Source: Xylocopa sonorina
Lineage: Eukaryota; Arthropoda; Insecta; Hymenoptera; Apidae
Reading direction: 5' to 3'
Length of the DNA stretch: 64,000 bases
Assembly (NCBI RefSeq): GCF_050948175.1
Contig: NC_135206.1
Location: 1,627,170-1,691,169 of the forward strand
Each line of letters starts with the position of its first letter. Within the stretch, counting starts at the first letter, position 1. The position numbers and the translations under genes are program-made. Below, in pieces: positions 54,449 through 64,000 of this stretch. The notes below the pieces were generated by a model, which saw nothing but the letters and a program-made list of their open reading frames with translations, ran no database searches and was not told the origin of the DNA.

Positions 54449-54670
54449 TGTAGGATAATGAAATTATCTTAATTTAAAAGTTAATCAAATAATTCAGGTT
54501 TCAAATGTTATGTGCGTGGAATATTCTAAAAAGCGGGCGAGAGCAAATTTGCGGAGTACATGAGTTTTCCTGTAAGTGTTTGAAAACGATGAAGCAGTTG
54601 TTTATGAGCGGTCTTTCAAGTAATATTTGAGTTTAAAAGAACTATCTAATGATCTTGTAAGTGTCTTTAA
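54449..54670 (+). repeat. T1 LTR, right arm, truncated at TTAA by a piggyBac
   Basis: Begins TGTAGGATAATG and follows the complement of 31095-31315. It stops at TCTTTAA, where the left-arm LTR continues TCAATAAAT. Confidence 0.8.
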
Positions 54671-55330
54671 CCCTTTGAGTTATTTGGAGACTTTTATGCA
54701 TATATAACGGCATATATGTAAAGTGAAGGAATCTTGAGATATCAAAAAACCTATCCCGTGGCATAGTGGCTGGAAAAATTGAAGTATTTATAATAGTTCT
54801 TTTTGACCAATATGAACCCAATTTAGATTTTTTTACTTGAGACATAAGAATACATAATGCAATATATCCTTTCATTTCATCCACAGTTACTGGAAACCAC
54901 TTTAGGTTTCGTTTATTTGCACCTTCTTTCGCAATTATTTGACTGGCATATCTATTCGTTTCTTCTACTATCATTTTCCAAAAAATTTCAGTAAGAACTT
55001 GGTCTAGCACTTTCAATGGTGTAGGATTATCACCTAATTTGCGCAGGTACAAAGCATTGATTCCAGCTATTTCTTGAAATTGTTTTATATCAGCAAGATT
55101 TTCTTTTTCTTCCCAAATCCATTGTTCTTGCAATTGTTCGATAGAAGATTCACTATCGTTCGATAAAAGCCGCATGCGTTTTCGACGTACTGGTATTACT
55201 TCATTACTGTCAGTATCACTTTGCAATTCATTGTTGTTTCCATCATTTTCATTCTCTAATTCACTGTAATCGCTGTTATCATACAGCTTTAATTCTACTT
55301 CATTGTTATAATTATTAATCATCTAATGAT
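54671..55330 (-). pseudogene. piggyBac fragment: transposase N-terminus and one terminus
   Basis: The CCCTTTGAG end follows TTAA. The minus-strand frame (55322-) begins MINNYNNEVELKLYDNSDYS, has an acidic region, and then EIAGINALYLRKLG and VTVDEMKGYIALCILMSQVK, typical of the N-terminal half of piggyBac transposases. It stops before the catalytic motifs. I find no second terminus, so it is an internally deleted or end-truncated copy. Confidence 0.7.
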
Positions 55331-55479
55331 TAAGAAAAATATTCTTTCTTTTGAACAAAAAATCAGATCCGTAAGGATTATGGCCATCAAAAACATATTA
55401 TTTTTTATACAATTTTAATAATGATGTTCAAATACGTGCAAATGGTACAATCTTGATCCATGCGCCATCTATCTGTATA

Positions 55480-56670
55480 GGGGAGAGAAGAAAGCTGTAA
55501 ATATAAGATTGCGAGAAGGCGATGCAAAACATTTTGTTTCAAGAATAAGCGTAGCGAGAAAGAGTATAAGAAAGTCTTGGTTTCTTTTTTTACGGTATAT
55601 ATCAATTTCTTACTGAGGAGGAAAATTAATCATCAGCCTCAAACCTCAATACACCAACAAATGCTAATTGAGTGGATAAATTATATACCCTTAGAAACAC
55701 AAAAGCATTCTATTACCATCTTATTAGTTACCAATACTTTTAAATATCTCGCTTTGTGTCGGGACTAAAAGCTGATTAATAGACTATCAGTTGGGTAAGC
55801 GTCGACAAAAAAACGATTAATAAGCTACCCTCCCGGTAAAAGCATTGGAGACAAAAACTGATTACTAATGGATAAAATATACCAACAATTTATATCACAC
55901 ATTTCTAAACAATGTCCAAAATAAATTTCTGGTCGTAAACAAAATTTCAAATTAAATTTAAAGTGTTGAGATGCATTGTTAAAATTACTATAAAAAATTA
56001 AAAAAGCTACACCATTGCATCAACTTTAAATATTCAGGCGCCATTAGGTTGCAACTTGAAGCGCGTGACACAAGTAACTCGAGACCAACACAAATTACAA
56101 ACTTGTAAGCGCTGAACAAGAATAGTACTGCACTTTCATCATGTGTACCGTAAACAATTAAAATATAATAGTGAATGTACTTACTTGTTATCTGCTTGGA
56201 AAACGGAAATTGAATGAAAGGGTTCCTGAAAATCCCACATCTGGAAATTACGGACCTCGGTACGTGAAAAAATGTCTGATCGTGTTCACATAACGAATGA
56301 ATAATTCCTCCAGTTTGTACATCATTAAAATTTGCTGTTCTATAGTAAGACGCTGCAACTACTTGTTCTGCACCAGGTAGTCTGTCTGCAGCCATTACAA
56401 CGCTTGCATGGCCTAATAATTCTCGTACCAGAGTCTTGAAACATTTCAGGTTATAATTAGCTATCAATTTTTTCGAATTTTTATATCCTTTATCTATGGA
56501 ATAGGAACTTGGAAATCTGAAACTAATATGTATTACAAATGTCTGCACCATGCATATATAATTTTCTCTTAATAAGTTTTTTTATAAAAGACCGAACTCA
56601 GCACGCACTATTGCCGTTTAACACGTTGCAAACGGCAAACAGTGATCATAGTCTAAGAAAGACGAAGGGG
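55480..56670 (-). repeat. Repeat C, copy 2 (longest)
   Basis: A minus-strand unit whose coding-like part (56551-56270) reads RFPSSYSIDKGYKNSKKLI, TLVRELLGHASVVMAADRLP, AASYYRTANFNDVQTGGIIH. The upstream 56545-56670 matches 62985-63085, and the downstream part to 55480 matches 39260-40085. The coding block begins after a TTTCAG-like acceptor and ends near a donor-like site, so it may be an exon. No family recognised. Confidence 0.7.
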
Positions 56671-56871
56671 GAGCCTTGGATCTCGAAAAATCGAAATACA
56701 GCCGCCGTAGCGCTCGCTCTCTCGCAAGGGTGCGCTGCCACGTATGCGAACGTTATGGCGACGACCAAAAAACGGATAACGTTATCTGAAATTTGTATTG
56801 AAGAGGTAAGGGCGAAGAAAGCCTTTACGGGAGCCCTCCTCCTGGAGATAACGGGAATGGGCCGTGACTAA
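56660..56871 (+). pseudogene. R1-type LINE ORF1 fragment
   Basis: The plus-strand frame contains RNTAAVALALSQGCAATYAN, KKRITLSEICIEEVRAKKAF and TGALLLEITG. This is the conserved segment preceding the zinc knuckles in R1-clade ORF1. Only about 65 codons remain. Confidence 0.65.
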
Positions 56872-57493
56872 AAAGAACTATCATTAACCCACGGCACAGA
56901 TCATGCCCGGACAAATTATCAGTCGTCGCACTTGTTACACAGACGTTTACTGCCATTATTCTCTTCCTTCCTTAAGTCCTTCGCCTTCGTTTCTTTATAA
57001 AAGTACGTATTTAATATAATATACGTATAAACGCGTATTAGAGAAATTTGTTGTATCATTCTTGTTGGTATTGAAAATTACAGAAATTAATATTTCTGAA
57101 AGCAATTTTAATAAATAGATACATTTCTCCTATTACTTGCAAAATTTATAAGGATGCGTTCGATTCGTTTATACGTCTGTAGAGCTAGTTGGTAAAATAA
57201 AAAATGATATGTTTCGTAAAATGATGTATGAAACTTTCGAATTTAGTTAACAAAGCTCGTCGGCAATCGAAAGCAGGAGGAGTTGCGAATAGTCGCGCTT
57301 CCGGGATGTTCGAAGAACCTACTGCACAGTTATGAAAAGTAAAAGATGATCGTAAGTAAAAAATTTGATTCATCTGAACAGCAGAGTTTTAAATTTGTGG
57401 CGAAAAATAAAATAACTCATTATTCGTCGCGATATCATTCGACGCGTTTACGATGTTCCTTGTAGTTATTGTGTGACTACTTATTGCAGGTCA

Positions 57494-57642
57494 TGAATTT
57501 GAGGAGATCAATGGCGAAGCTGAAGAAGGAAGGAGATTTTTATTTTCAAGAAATGCGGGACATCCAATGCATCTGTAAAGACGTCGGTGACGACGAAGAT
57601 CGACGACAGGAGTTAGTAGGAAGTTACCACTCGAAGAAGTAG
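57494..57642 (+). CDS. Short exon-like ORF, unknown
   Basis: Follows a plausible splice acceptor (CTTATTGCAG) and encodes about 49 highly charged residues (MAKLKKEGDFYFQEMRDIQ near the start) before a TAG. It could be the last exon of an undetected gene or part of a decayed element. Weak support. Confidence 0.2.
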
Positions 57643-57789
57643 GAGGGAGTGATGATCTCGCTCGCGGCAGCGGATGACTGCCGATGATTAGCAATATAAT
57701 TCTGTTTCTTTTTTTTTAATTTCTTCTGTTGTAAATGCATTGCTTTTCGTATCGACAAAAACACGATCCCTGAGAGAATCGCAGTACCG

Positions 57790-58190
57790 CAGGGTCGGTT
57801 CGAGCACATACATGTGGACATCATCGGACCATTACCCACAGTAAACAATTACAGATACTGCCTCACAATAATAGGCAAGTTCTCCAGTTGGCCAGAAGCA
57901 GTGCTGCGCACAGACATCTCTGTAGAAACAGTCGCAAGCGCGCTACATTCAGAGTGGATAGCTAGGTTCGGCGTTCCAGCAACGAGAGTTTTGTTTACGG
58001 GTCGTAGTGACCTATTGGGAATGTTACTGTTTTTCTTTGTTCGAGCGAGGATCACCACAAGCGTTATCGCCGCGGCGTATAATATTTCAAGGCCACTACT
58101 GTTGACTGCCGGTTGCCAGGTCGGATTCACGGGAGTTGAAGATTCAAAATTTGTCTTCCCGTTAATCCGGCAGGAGAACAGTCATTGATG
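57790..58190 (+). pseudogene. LTR-retrotransposon integrase core fragment
   Basis: Reads PQGRFEHIHVDIIGPLPTV (first catalytic Asp in the VDI triplet), then YRYCLTIIGKFSSWPEAV and SEWIARFGVPAT. This is the N-half of the integrase core of a Ty3/gypsy- or BEL-type element. Homology ends after GVPAT, before the second Asp; the following sequence is unrelated or rearranged. Confidence 0.7.
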
Positions 58191-59848
58191 TCTTTTGTGT
58201 TTTTGGCGTTCCCTTCGGGGAAGTGACATTTCTCTTTCCTCCTTTCTTTTTTTATTGATTGCTCTTGGTCTGTGGTATATTTTTCTCTATTTCTTTTTTT
58301 TTAATGTAATTTAGTCCATATTATATTGCATAGCATATTGTATCCCTATTTCTCCAAATTTGCGTTCTCTTTCTTCGGAGTACCGAGTCGGATAAATTCG
58401 CGATAAGTATTTGTAATTATGGACCCTCTTACTTTGACCGGGGTTACGGCCACCACAGTAACGACGACCGTTACAGCGGCGGGGGTATCGTGCACGTTTG
58501 CCCGCGACCAAACGTAAATAAAGTATATTGTAGAGTTCATGTAAACATATGATAATGCTGTAGTGTTCTAAATCGATATACGGTGATTCTATGTACAATA
58601 CTGTAGCATTTATACGAACGCGATCATACAAACATATGCGTGTACATAAAATAACTATATATTTATATTTATATTATATTTATATTACAAATAATTATAT
58701 CTAAGTAATTACAACTAAAAACGCATGTATCTCTCATTGATGGCGAAGAATTCGGTGATCTTGTTGACTTCGTTGACTCGTTGGCAAATTCAGAACAAAA
58801 ATTAGGAAATTCAGTCTTCATGAATTGAAAAACCTCCATCATACCAAAAGCAATCATATTACGAGAACCTCACAAATCAGTATGCCTCTTTTTACCGATT
58901 TAGATTCAGAACTAATTACTGTATTACCTATCGATGTGATTATTAATTATTACAAAGACCAAACAAATTGAGATACTTGTAGGAGTAAAAATTAAACTAA
59001 AGAAGAGAAAAATAAAATTCTTGTTGATCCAACGATGATTATCTTGCGTTAACTTATTACACTGCTTATAAATTCAACTTAAAGTTTCAGAATCCTGAAA
59101 AGGGCTTGGAAAATTTAAATTGAATTGTATATTACTTGACACTAGATCTACCTTTAATAAAAATAGTCAGTATCTCTTTTTTTCAAACAAAAGACAGTGA
59201 TAATTAGATCACTGAATAGAAAAATACTGAAAATGTAAAGTGACCGTGAAAATAATTGGAAAATAAGATTAACCTGTAAAAATACTACAAACATATTCAT
59301 AAAATTGAATTTATACAATTTCTATCAGAACTTTACTGGGAGTGGAGAAAATCAGTCGAGACAAATCCAGGTGTAAATAATTTCCAAGAAAACTATCGCG
59401 CGCAATATCTTACAACGTCAGTGAAGATTGGAGCCCCCACTGTATTATTAGAACGATCAGTAAGGATTCGACGATCTCCTTCCCACAGAGAAATGAACAC
59501 CCAATTAGAATCGATGAGCTGTCCGCTGAGTCCATCTCGACGGCCAATCAATGAGGACTATCCACCACCTGTTCCCAACGGATAATTCTATCCATCGAAG
59601 AAAGTACTGTGCGTCGTTCTTCACTTCGAGGCAGACCGCCGATAAGTACGGTTTACGAAACTGTAAATGTTAAGTGCTCTGCAAATACGCCACTCTGAGT
59701 AAGTACTACTTTCTCTACTCTATTTTTCCTTCTTCTTTTTATTCTTTCGATCATTGATTTGTAATCTGGAGCATATATCTTAAGGATTATATCAATTGAT
59801 AATAAGATTTAGATTTTTATTATTTCCATTGTATTTTATGTTTTAATA
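58191..59848. other. Unassigned AT-rich interspace
   Basis: No convincing gene. A less AT-rich patch at about 59340-59640 has no long frame. Small frames at 58311-58631 and 58669-58857 look fortuitous. Confidence 0.35.
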
Positions 59849-59849
59849 A

Positions 59850-60150
59850 GAATGTTATTTGAATTAAATCGAACACTTTTTGATTTAATTGAGGGTGAGT
59901 CAGAATTAGTTTCAGGTTTAGCGTTGAATATTATAGAAGAATATTTACTATAATTTTTTTAGTTGAATATTCAAATATGTTATTTTTAGCTATAATTTTA
60001 ACAGTTTTATTTTTTGGTTTTGCATTTTGGTCGTTGAAATTTATTTTTATTTATATTATTCGTGTTATTTCTTTTTGTGATTTTGGCAAGTTTTACCTCG
60101 TATTCGATATGATGAATATATATATGTTGAACGGATTTATTAACAATAAG
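59850..60150 (+). pseudogene. nad1: Nuclear copy of mitochondrial nad1 (NUMT), partial
   Basis: Translated with the invertebrate mitochondrial code, the stretch reads MLFELNRTLFDLIEGESELV. Then come EYSNMLFLAMILTVLFFGFA and, after frameshifts, LPRIRYDEYIYM. These are conserved blocks of NADH dehydrogenase subunit 1 (FDL-EGESELVSGF, PR-RYD). Frameshifts and the AT-rich base composition show a dead nuclear insert of about 300 bp. It has no nuclear function. Confidence 0.8.
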
Positions 60151-60650
60151 TTCATTTCATTTAATTAAAGATACTATAATTTAAGGATTTTGCGTCCACG
60201 TGTACCGTTCTATTACGTAATAATTTACGCCGCGTGAAAAAGCCGGTTTGTGTATCGTATTATTGAGCTACTAAACTAATTTGTTAGCATCTATTTCTTA
60301 TTTTATCATTTTACGTACGTATCAACGTACAAAGAAATATTTCTTGATATATTTCGTTGAATTCGAGAACATTCGTAATATTCCTGGTAACGGCATTACG
60401 TTGATACGTGACTCTTGTTCGCTTTTGTTTTTCGTCCTTCGCCCGTTTTCTGTAAACATCACAGGTGTACGCCTCTGTCGAGTAAATACGTTGCGAAAGT
60501 AATTTGAACGTTACAATATTTTATTTATATAACGTTACTTACATTAATGTGTTTCGTGCCGGATGGATTTTTAGATACAATACTTTCCACGCTTTACAGT
60601 TAGACAGTTGTGCACCGATTGAGAAGAGATCAATCTGATGTCCTTTTGCT
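60151..60650. other. Unassigned interspace
   Basis: AT-rich, small chance frames only. Confidence 0.35.
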
Positions 60651-60905
60651 GGAATTTTCTTGTTTTTTTTCATTCATGTAATATAATAATTAATTAATAT
60701 AAATAATAAAAGAGGTAAATCGCTAAGCGCTAAAAATTTTTAGTATACTTTTAGCCGAGATTCTAGCAGTGTATGTTGAAAATTCCAGAATCACTTATAG
60801 TACTGTTAACCGCCTACTAGAGAAATGCGAATCTGACTCAAAGTTCTTACTAATTGTATGTATTATTGACAAGTTGAACGCTTAGATAGTTTTGCTTCCG
60901 AAATA
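60650..60905 (+). repeat. Dispersed repeat D, copy 1
   Basis: Direct, diverged match to 62262-62545. The shared coding-like part reads AEILAVYVEN, then ITYSTVNRLLEKCESDSKFL. Confidence 0.65.
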
Positions 60906-62261
60906 TACTTTGCAATTTTTGCAATATTATAAAGATCATATGTATCAGGGAAAGCGTGTAGAGTTTAAGATGCACGATGCAACAATGCAATAAATTTAAT
61001 ATGGAGGGTATACGTGTGTACGTGTTAACAATGTTGAAGGAATTCCACATACTTATGCATTACATCATCTGCATATAATATAGCATAATTATTCAATTTT
61101 TAACATACTGATAATTACTTTTTTATACACGTAAACAATATTTTAAACTAATAATATAATAATATAACAATAATAATAATAATAATAATAATAAAATAGT
61201 AGGGTTTGTTACGACAAACGAGTATTATAACGAAGAATTTCTTTACGATTAACAGCTATAATGAACGAATATGCTTTAACGAAATATATAGGCTCTTTTA
61301 TTACGATAAAGACACAATTGATGGTAGAATTATATTAATAATAGCTCACAACAGTAATATTAGAATAACACTCGTCATCTTTACGGTGTTTTTGCGCGTA
61401 CAGCCGAACCTGCTTTTGTACGATAAATAGAGACCGAATAAAAGAAACAGCATAAACAAAATATTCAGAAACTTAATAAATAGCTATAACAAATAATTTT
61501 TTGCAACATATTGAAAAAAATTTTTTTATGCGGTGGAGAGAGACCGTATAAAAAAAAAGTTTTACGTAGAAAATATGTCAAAGATTTACGAAATAACGGG
61601 AAAATGCCTTTCAAACAAAATAGATAATTGAATTACACATGGAAACATTTAAAGAAAATTTAATTTCTTATTTTAAACATAGAAAAATTTTCAAACTGTG
61701 CATAATTTAATATTAGCTATCTGTTAATTCATAATCGAGTCAGTTTCTCAATGGCTATTGAACGAGTGTGGAAGACATATTTTTTAAACGTTTTTAAAAT
61801 ACAATTACTGGATATGTCTAGTTAATTATTTTCTTACATACATGTGAATACAAGAACATGTGATCTATACATATATTTTATTCTAAAAGAATTACTCAAC
61901 TTTTTATTTAAAATAAAAATGGATTCTACGTTGATTTTTTATCAAGAAATGTTACTTACTTTACTGTAATTGTATCGTAATTAATAATTAAAGTTTTTTT
62001 ATAAATGTATTTTATTTTCCAAATTGCTAGAACTGCATACAATGTTTCATAGAAGATCGTCTTCTGAAGTAGGTATTAGAAGACATAGAAGGCTTTAAGT
62101 ATCTCACTATAGGACCAACTTATATGTTAAACATACAAGGTGTTCTATAAACTGACTTATAGCATTGCTTTCTTGACTTGTAGATTATGTATCTCATTAT
62201 CAGTTTCAAATGTTTATGTTTGTTGATATAAAAAAATTTCCTTGTTTTTTGTTTTTCTTTT
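60906..62261. other. Unassigned AT-rich interspace with an (AAT)n microsatellite
   Basis: About nine AAT units occur at 61166-61193. I see nothing else. Confidence 0.45.
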
Positions 62262-62545
62262 TGTTGAACTTTCTTGTTTTTTTCATTAATGTCTGTTTTT
62301 TAAATCTCTAATGGGTAGATTGAGAATATATGTAATATAATAAGTAATTAATGTTAATAATAAAAGAAGTAAATTGCAATTTTTTTTATATACTTTTAAC
62401 TGAAATTCTAGCAGTATATGTCGAAAATATAAATTTTAATATCACTTATAGTGCTGCTAATCGCCTACTGGAGAAATTCGAATATGACTCAAAGTTCTTA
62501 CTAACTATACGTATTATTAACACGTTGAACGCTACGCTAATTTTA
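62262..62545 (+). repeat. Dispersed repeat D, copy 2
   Basis: Frame: TEILAVYVENINFNITYSAA then NRLLEKFEYDSKFLLTIRII. It is conserved with copy 1 mostly at the protein level, which hints at a degraded gene of unknown type. Confidence 0.6.
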
Positions 62546-62984
62546 TATTGATTGCCCGTGCCGCTAACACGAATTTTTTATTATGCGATTTCTATGTTTT
62601 ACACTGCATTCATTTCTTTGCGCCACTGTAATAAAGATGATAGTTTCGAGAAATTTATAAGTATTGACATTTGTTCCAATTAGGTATTTCTATTAATATT
62701 GGCGCGAGCGTCAAGTTGAGTGCCGATCAAGTTTTCACGTTTTTCAAACTGTAGCAGACAAATTCAGTTTTTTCGCGTGCTCTAGTTAATTTGATAACTT
62801 ACGAATGTTATTGATGCGAAGAAACTGAATTTTGTAACTAACAGACGCACTGTTGTCTATCGCGTAACTGAAATTGGAGTCCCTCGATTCCAACGTTTAT
62901 TTTTCTTTGAACTGTGATCGTAAGTCTCCTATCTGCAGTGTCACGTAACAGAGATTACAGTTCGTTGCTTTCAGCTATTGTTTT
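62546..62984. other. Unassigned interspace
   Basis: No gene recognised; less AT-rich than its left neighbour. Confidence 0.35.
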
Positions 62985-63600
62985 TCTTAGACTGTGATCT
63001 TTTTTTACCGCCTGCGATGTGTTAAACGACAATAGTGTGTGCTACGTTTGGTTTTTTGTAAAAAAACTTATTAAGAGAAATTTATATATACATTGTGCAG
63101 TCATTTATGATATATAATTGTTTCAGATTTCCAAGTTCCCACTTCATAGATAAGAGATGTAGAAATTTGAATAAATTGATAACTAATTATAATCTGAAAT
63201 CTTTCAGGACTTTGGTACGAGAATTGCTAGGCCATGCAAGTGTTGTAATGACTGCAGACAGACTACCTGGTGCGGAATAAGTAGTTACAGCGTTTTACCA
63301 TGGAACAGAAAATTTTAATGACGTACAAACTGGAGGAATTATTCATACGTTACGTGAACACGATCAGGAATTTTCTCACGTATCGATGCGTCACGAGCGA
63401 GGTCAGTAATTTCCAGGTGTGGGATTTTCGGGGACCCATTCATTCAATTTCCGTTTTCCAAGCAGATACCAAGTAAGTACATTCATTGTTATATTTCAAT
63501 TGTTCACGATACATATGATGAAAGTGCAGCGTTTACAAGTTTGTAATTTGAGTTGGCCTCGAATTCGAGAATCGAGAACCCTCCTATAACACGGTAGTTA
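62985..63600 (+). repeat. Repeat C, copy 3
   Basis: Upstream part matches 56545-56670. The coding-like part (63120-63395) reads TLVRELLGHASVVMTADRLP, then a stop and NFNDVQTGGIIHTLREHDQE. A donor-like GAGGTCAGTAA is near 63400. Homology fades after about 63600. Confidence 0.7.
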
Positions 63601-64000
63601 GGTTCCTATAGAATGCCGTGGTGTATGATATCCAGTGTTGGTACAAAAGGGGAGTTCCAATAACTTATTAAAAACAAATAGTTTTTTTTAATCCTACATA
63701 AACAACTTAATTTTTTTTTAATATAAACGTATGTATAGCACAAAGCAAAAAAAAAACAAAAAATATTATTTTAATCTAACGCAATCCTAATTTAATGAAA
63801 TTCTTCGTTGTCACTGCTCAGTATAATCTCTCAATCGAGAACGTTTTCTCGGTGGAATATCACCCTCACTTTCGGAACATTTTTCTTTATTTAAAGTTTT
63901 TGTACCTTCTACCCTTTTAAAAAAAAGAAGTAATTGTACTCTGCTTGCTGGTTCTTACTAGGTAATTGTAAATTTCTCGGTATGGAACTAGACAGTTTTG
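63601..64000. other. Unassigned right edge
   Basis: A/T homopolymer-rich, no ORF of note; possibly part of an element continuing beyond the window. Confidence 0.3.

Larger units (their letters stand above)
48182..54670. repeat. Right arm of the large inverted duplication
   Basis: Mirror image of 31095-38228. It begins directly at the P-like end (48181) and ends at TTAA 54667-54670, where a piggyBac terminus (CCCTTTGAG) begins inside the T1 LTR. It lacks the 633-bp solo LTR of the left arm. Confidence 0.95.

Noticed and set aside
58311..58631. Arg/Gly-rich minus ORF resembling an RNA-binding protein
   Set aside because: Short, compositionally biased, no conserved domain, and flanked by interspace.

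Overview
The window is eukaryotic genomic DNA that looks like a transposon-dense heterochromatic island of an insect, most likely a hymenopteran and plausibly an ant. The evidence is the co-occurrence of Jockey and R1 LINEs, Ty1/copia and Ty3/gypsy elements, piggyBac, mariner and P-element-like families, short runs of the insect telomere unit (CCTAA/TTAGG) and a piece of insect mitochondrial nad1. The taxonomic placement is inference. I found no convincing intact host gene, no tRNA or rRNA gene, and nothing bacterial. Almost every stretch is a mobile element, a satellite or a viral relic, mostly nested and broken.

Layout. 1-4.2 kb: 5' part of a minus-strand Jockey LINE, split in its 5' leader by a complete 2.7-kb Sola-like DNA transposon with a 4-bp target duplication. 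4.2-6.1 kb: degenerate P-like element. 6.2-9.0 kb: piggyBac copy with TTAA ends, carrying an internally deleted mariner. 9.6-12.25 kb: deletion derivative of a long-TIR transposon running into a 163-bp satellite array. 12.5-24.1 kb: a dissected endogenous dsRNA-virus genome (Ghabrivirales/toti-like: probable capsid, then polymerase, all on the minus strand), cut by a piggyBac, two complete P-like elements, a P fragment and a solo LTR. 24.1-31.3 kb: an almost full-length young copia (two differences in 220 bp of LTR) inside a LINE ORF1-like fragment, then a Ty3/gypsy gag and LTR.

31.1-54.7 kb is dominated by a large inverted duplication (left arm about 31.1-38.2 kb, right arm 48.2-54.7 kb). 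Each arm carries the same intact 339-codon ORF of unknown family between two LTR-like sequences and a gag fragment. A 633-bp solo LTR occurs only in the left arm; the right arm keeps the empty site. Between the arms lie two solo LTRs of one family, an unknown repeat (repeat C), a piggyBac fragment, an ISL2EU-like transposon with about 630-bp terminal inverted repeats and a SWIM-type transposase, two R1-type LINE fragments and a P-like copy. 54.7-64 kb holds a short piggyBac piece, two more copies of repeat C, LINE ORF1 and integrase fragments, a nad1 NUMT, a dispersed repeat pair, and AT-rich DNA in which I see no genes.

Nothing here forms an operon or pathway. What ties the parts together is insertion order. 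The viral relic is older than the piggyBac, P and LTR insertions that interrupt it. One P-like copy appears to have been repaired from another P copy 5 kb away, dragging viral and piggyBac flank with it. Between about 14 and 31 kb nearly all recognisable coding relics lie on the minus strand, so plus-strand transcription would be antisense to a virus and several transposons. A piRNA-cluster role is a testable inference, not something the sequence proves.
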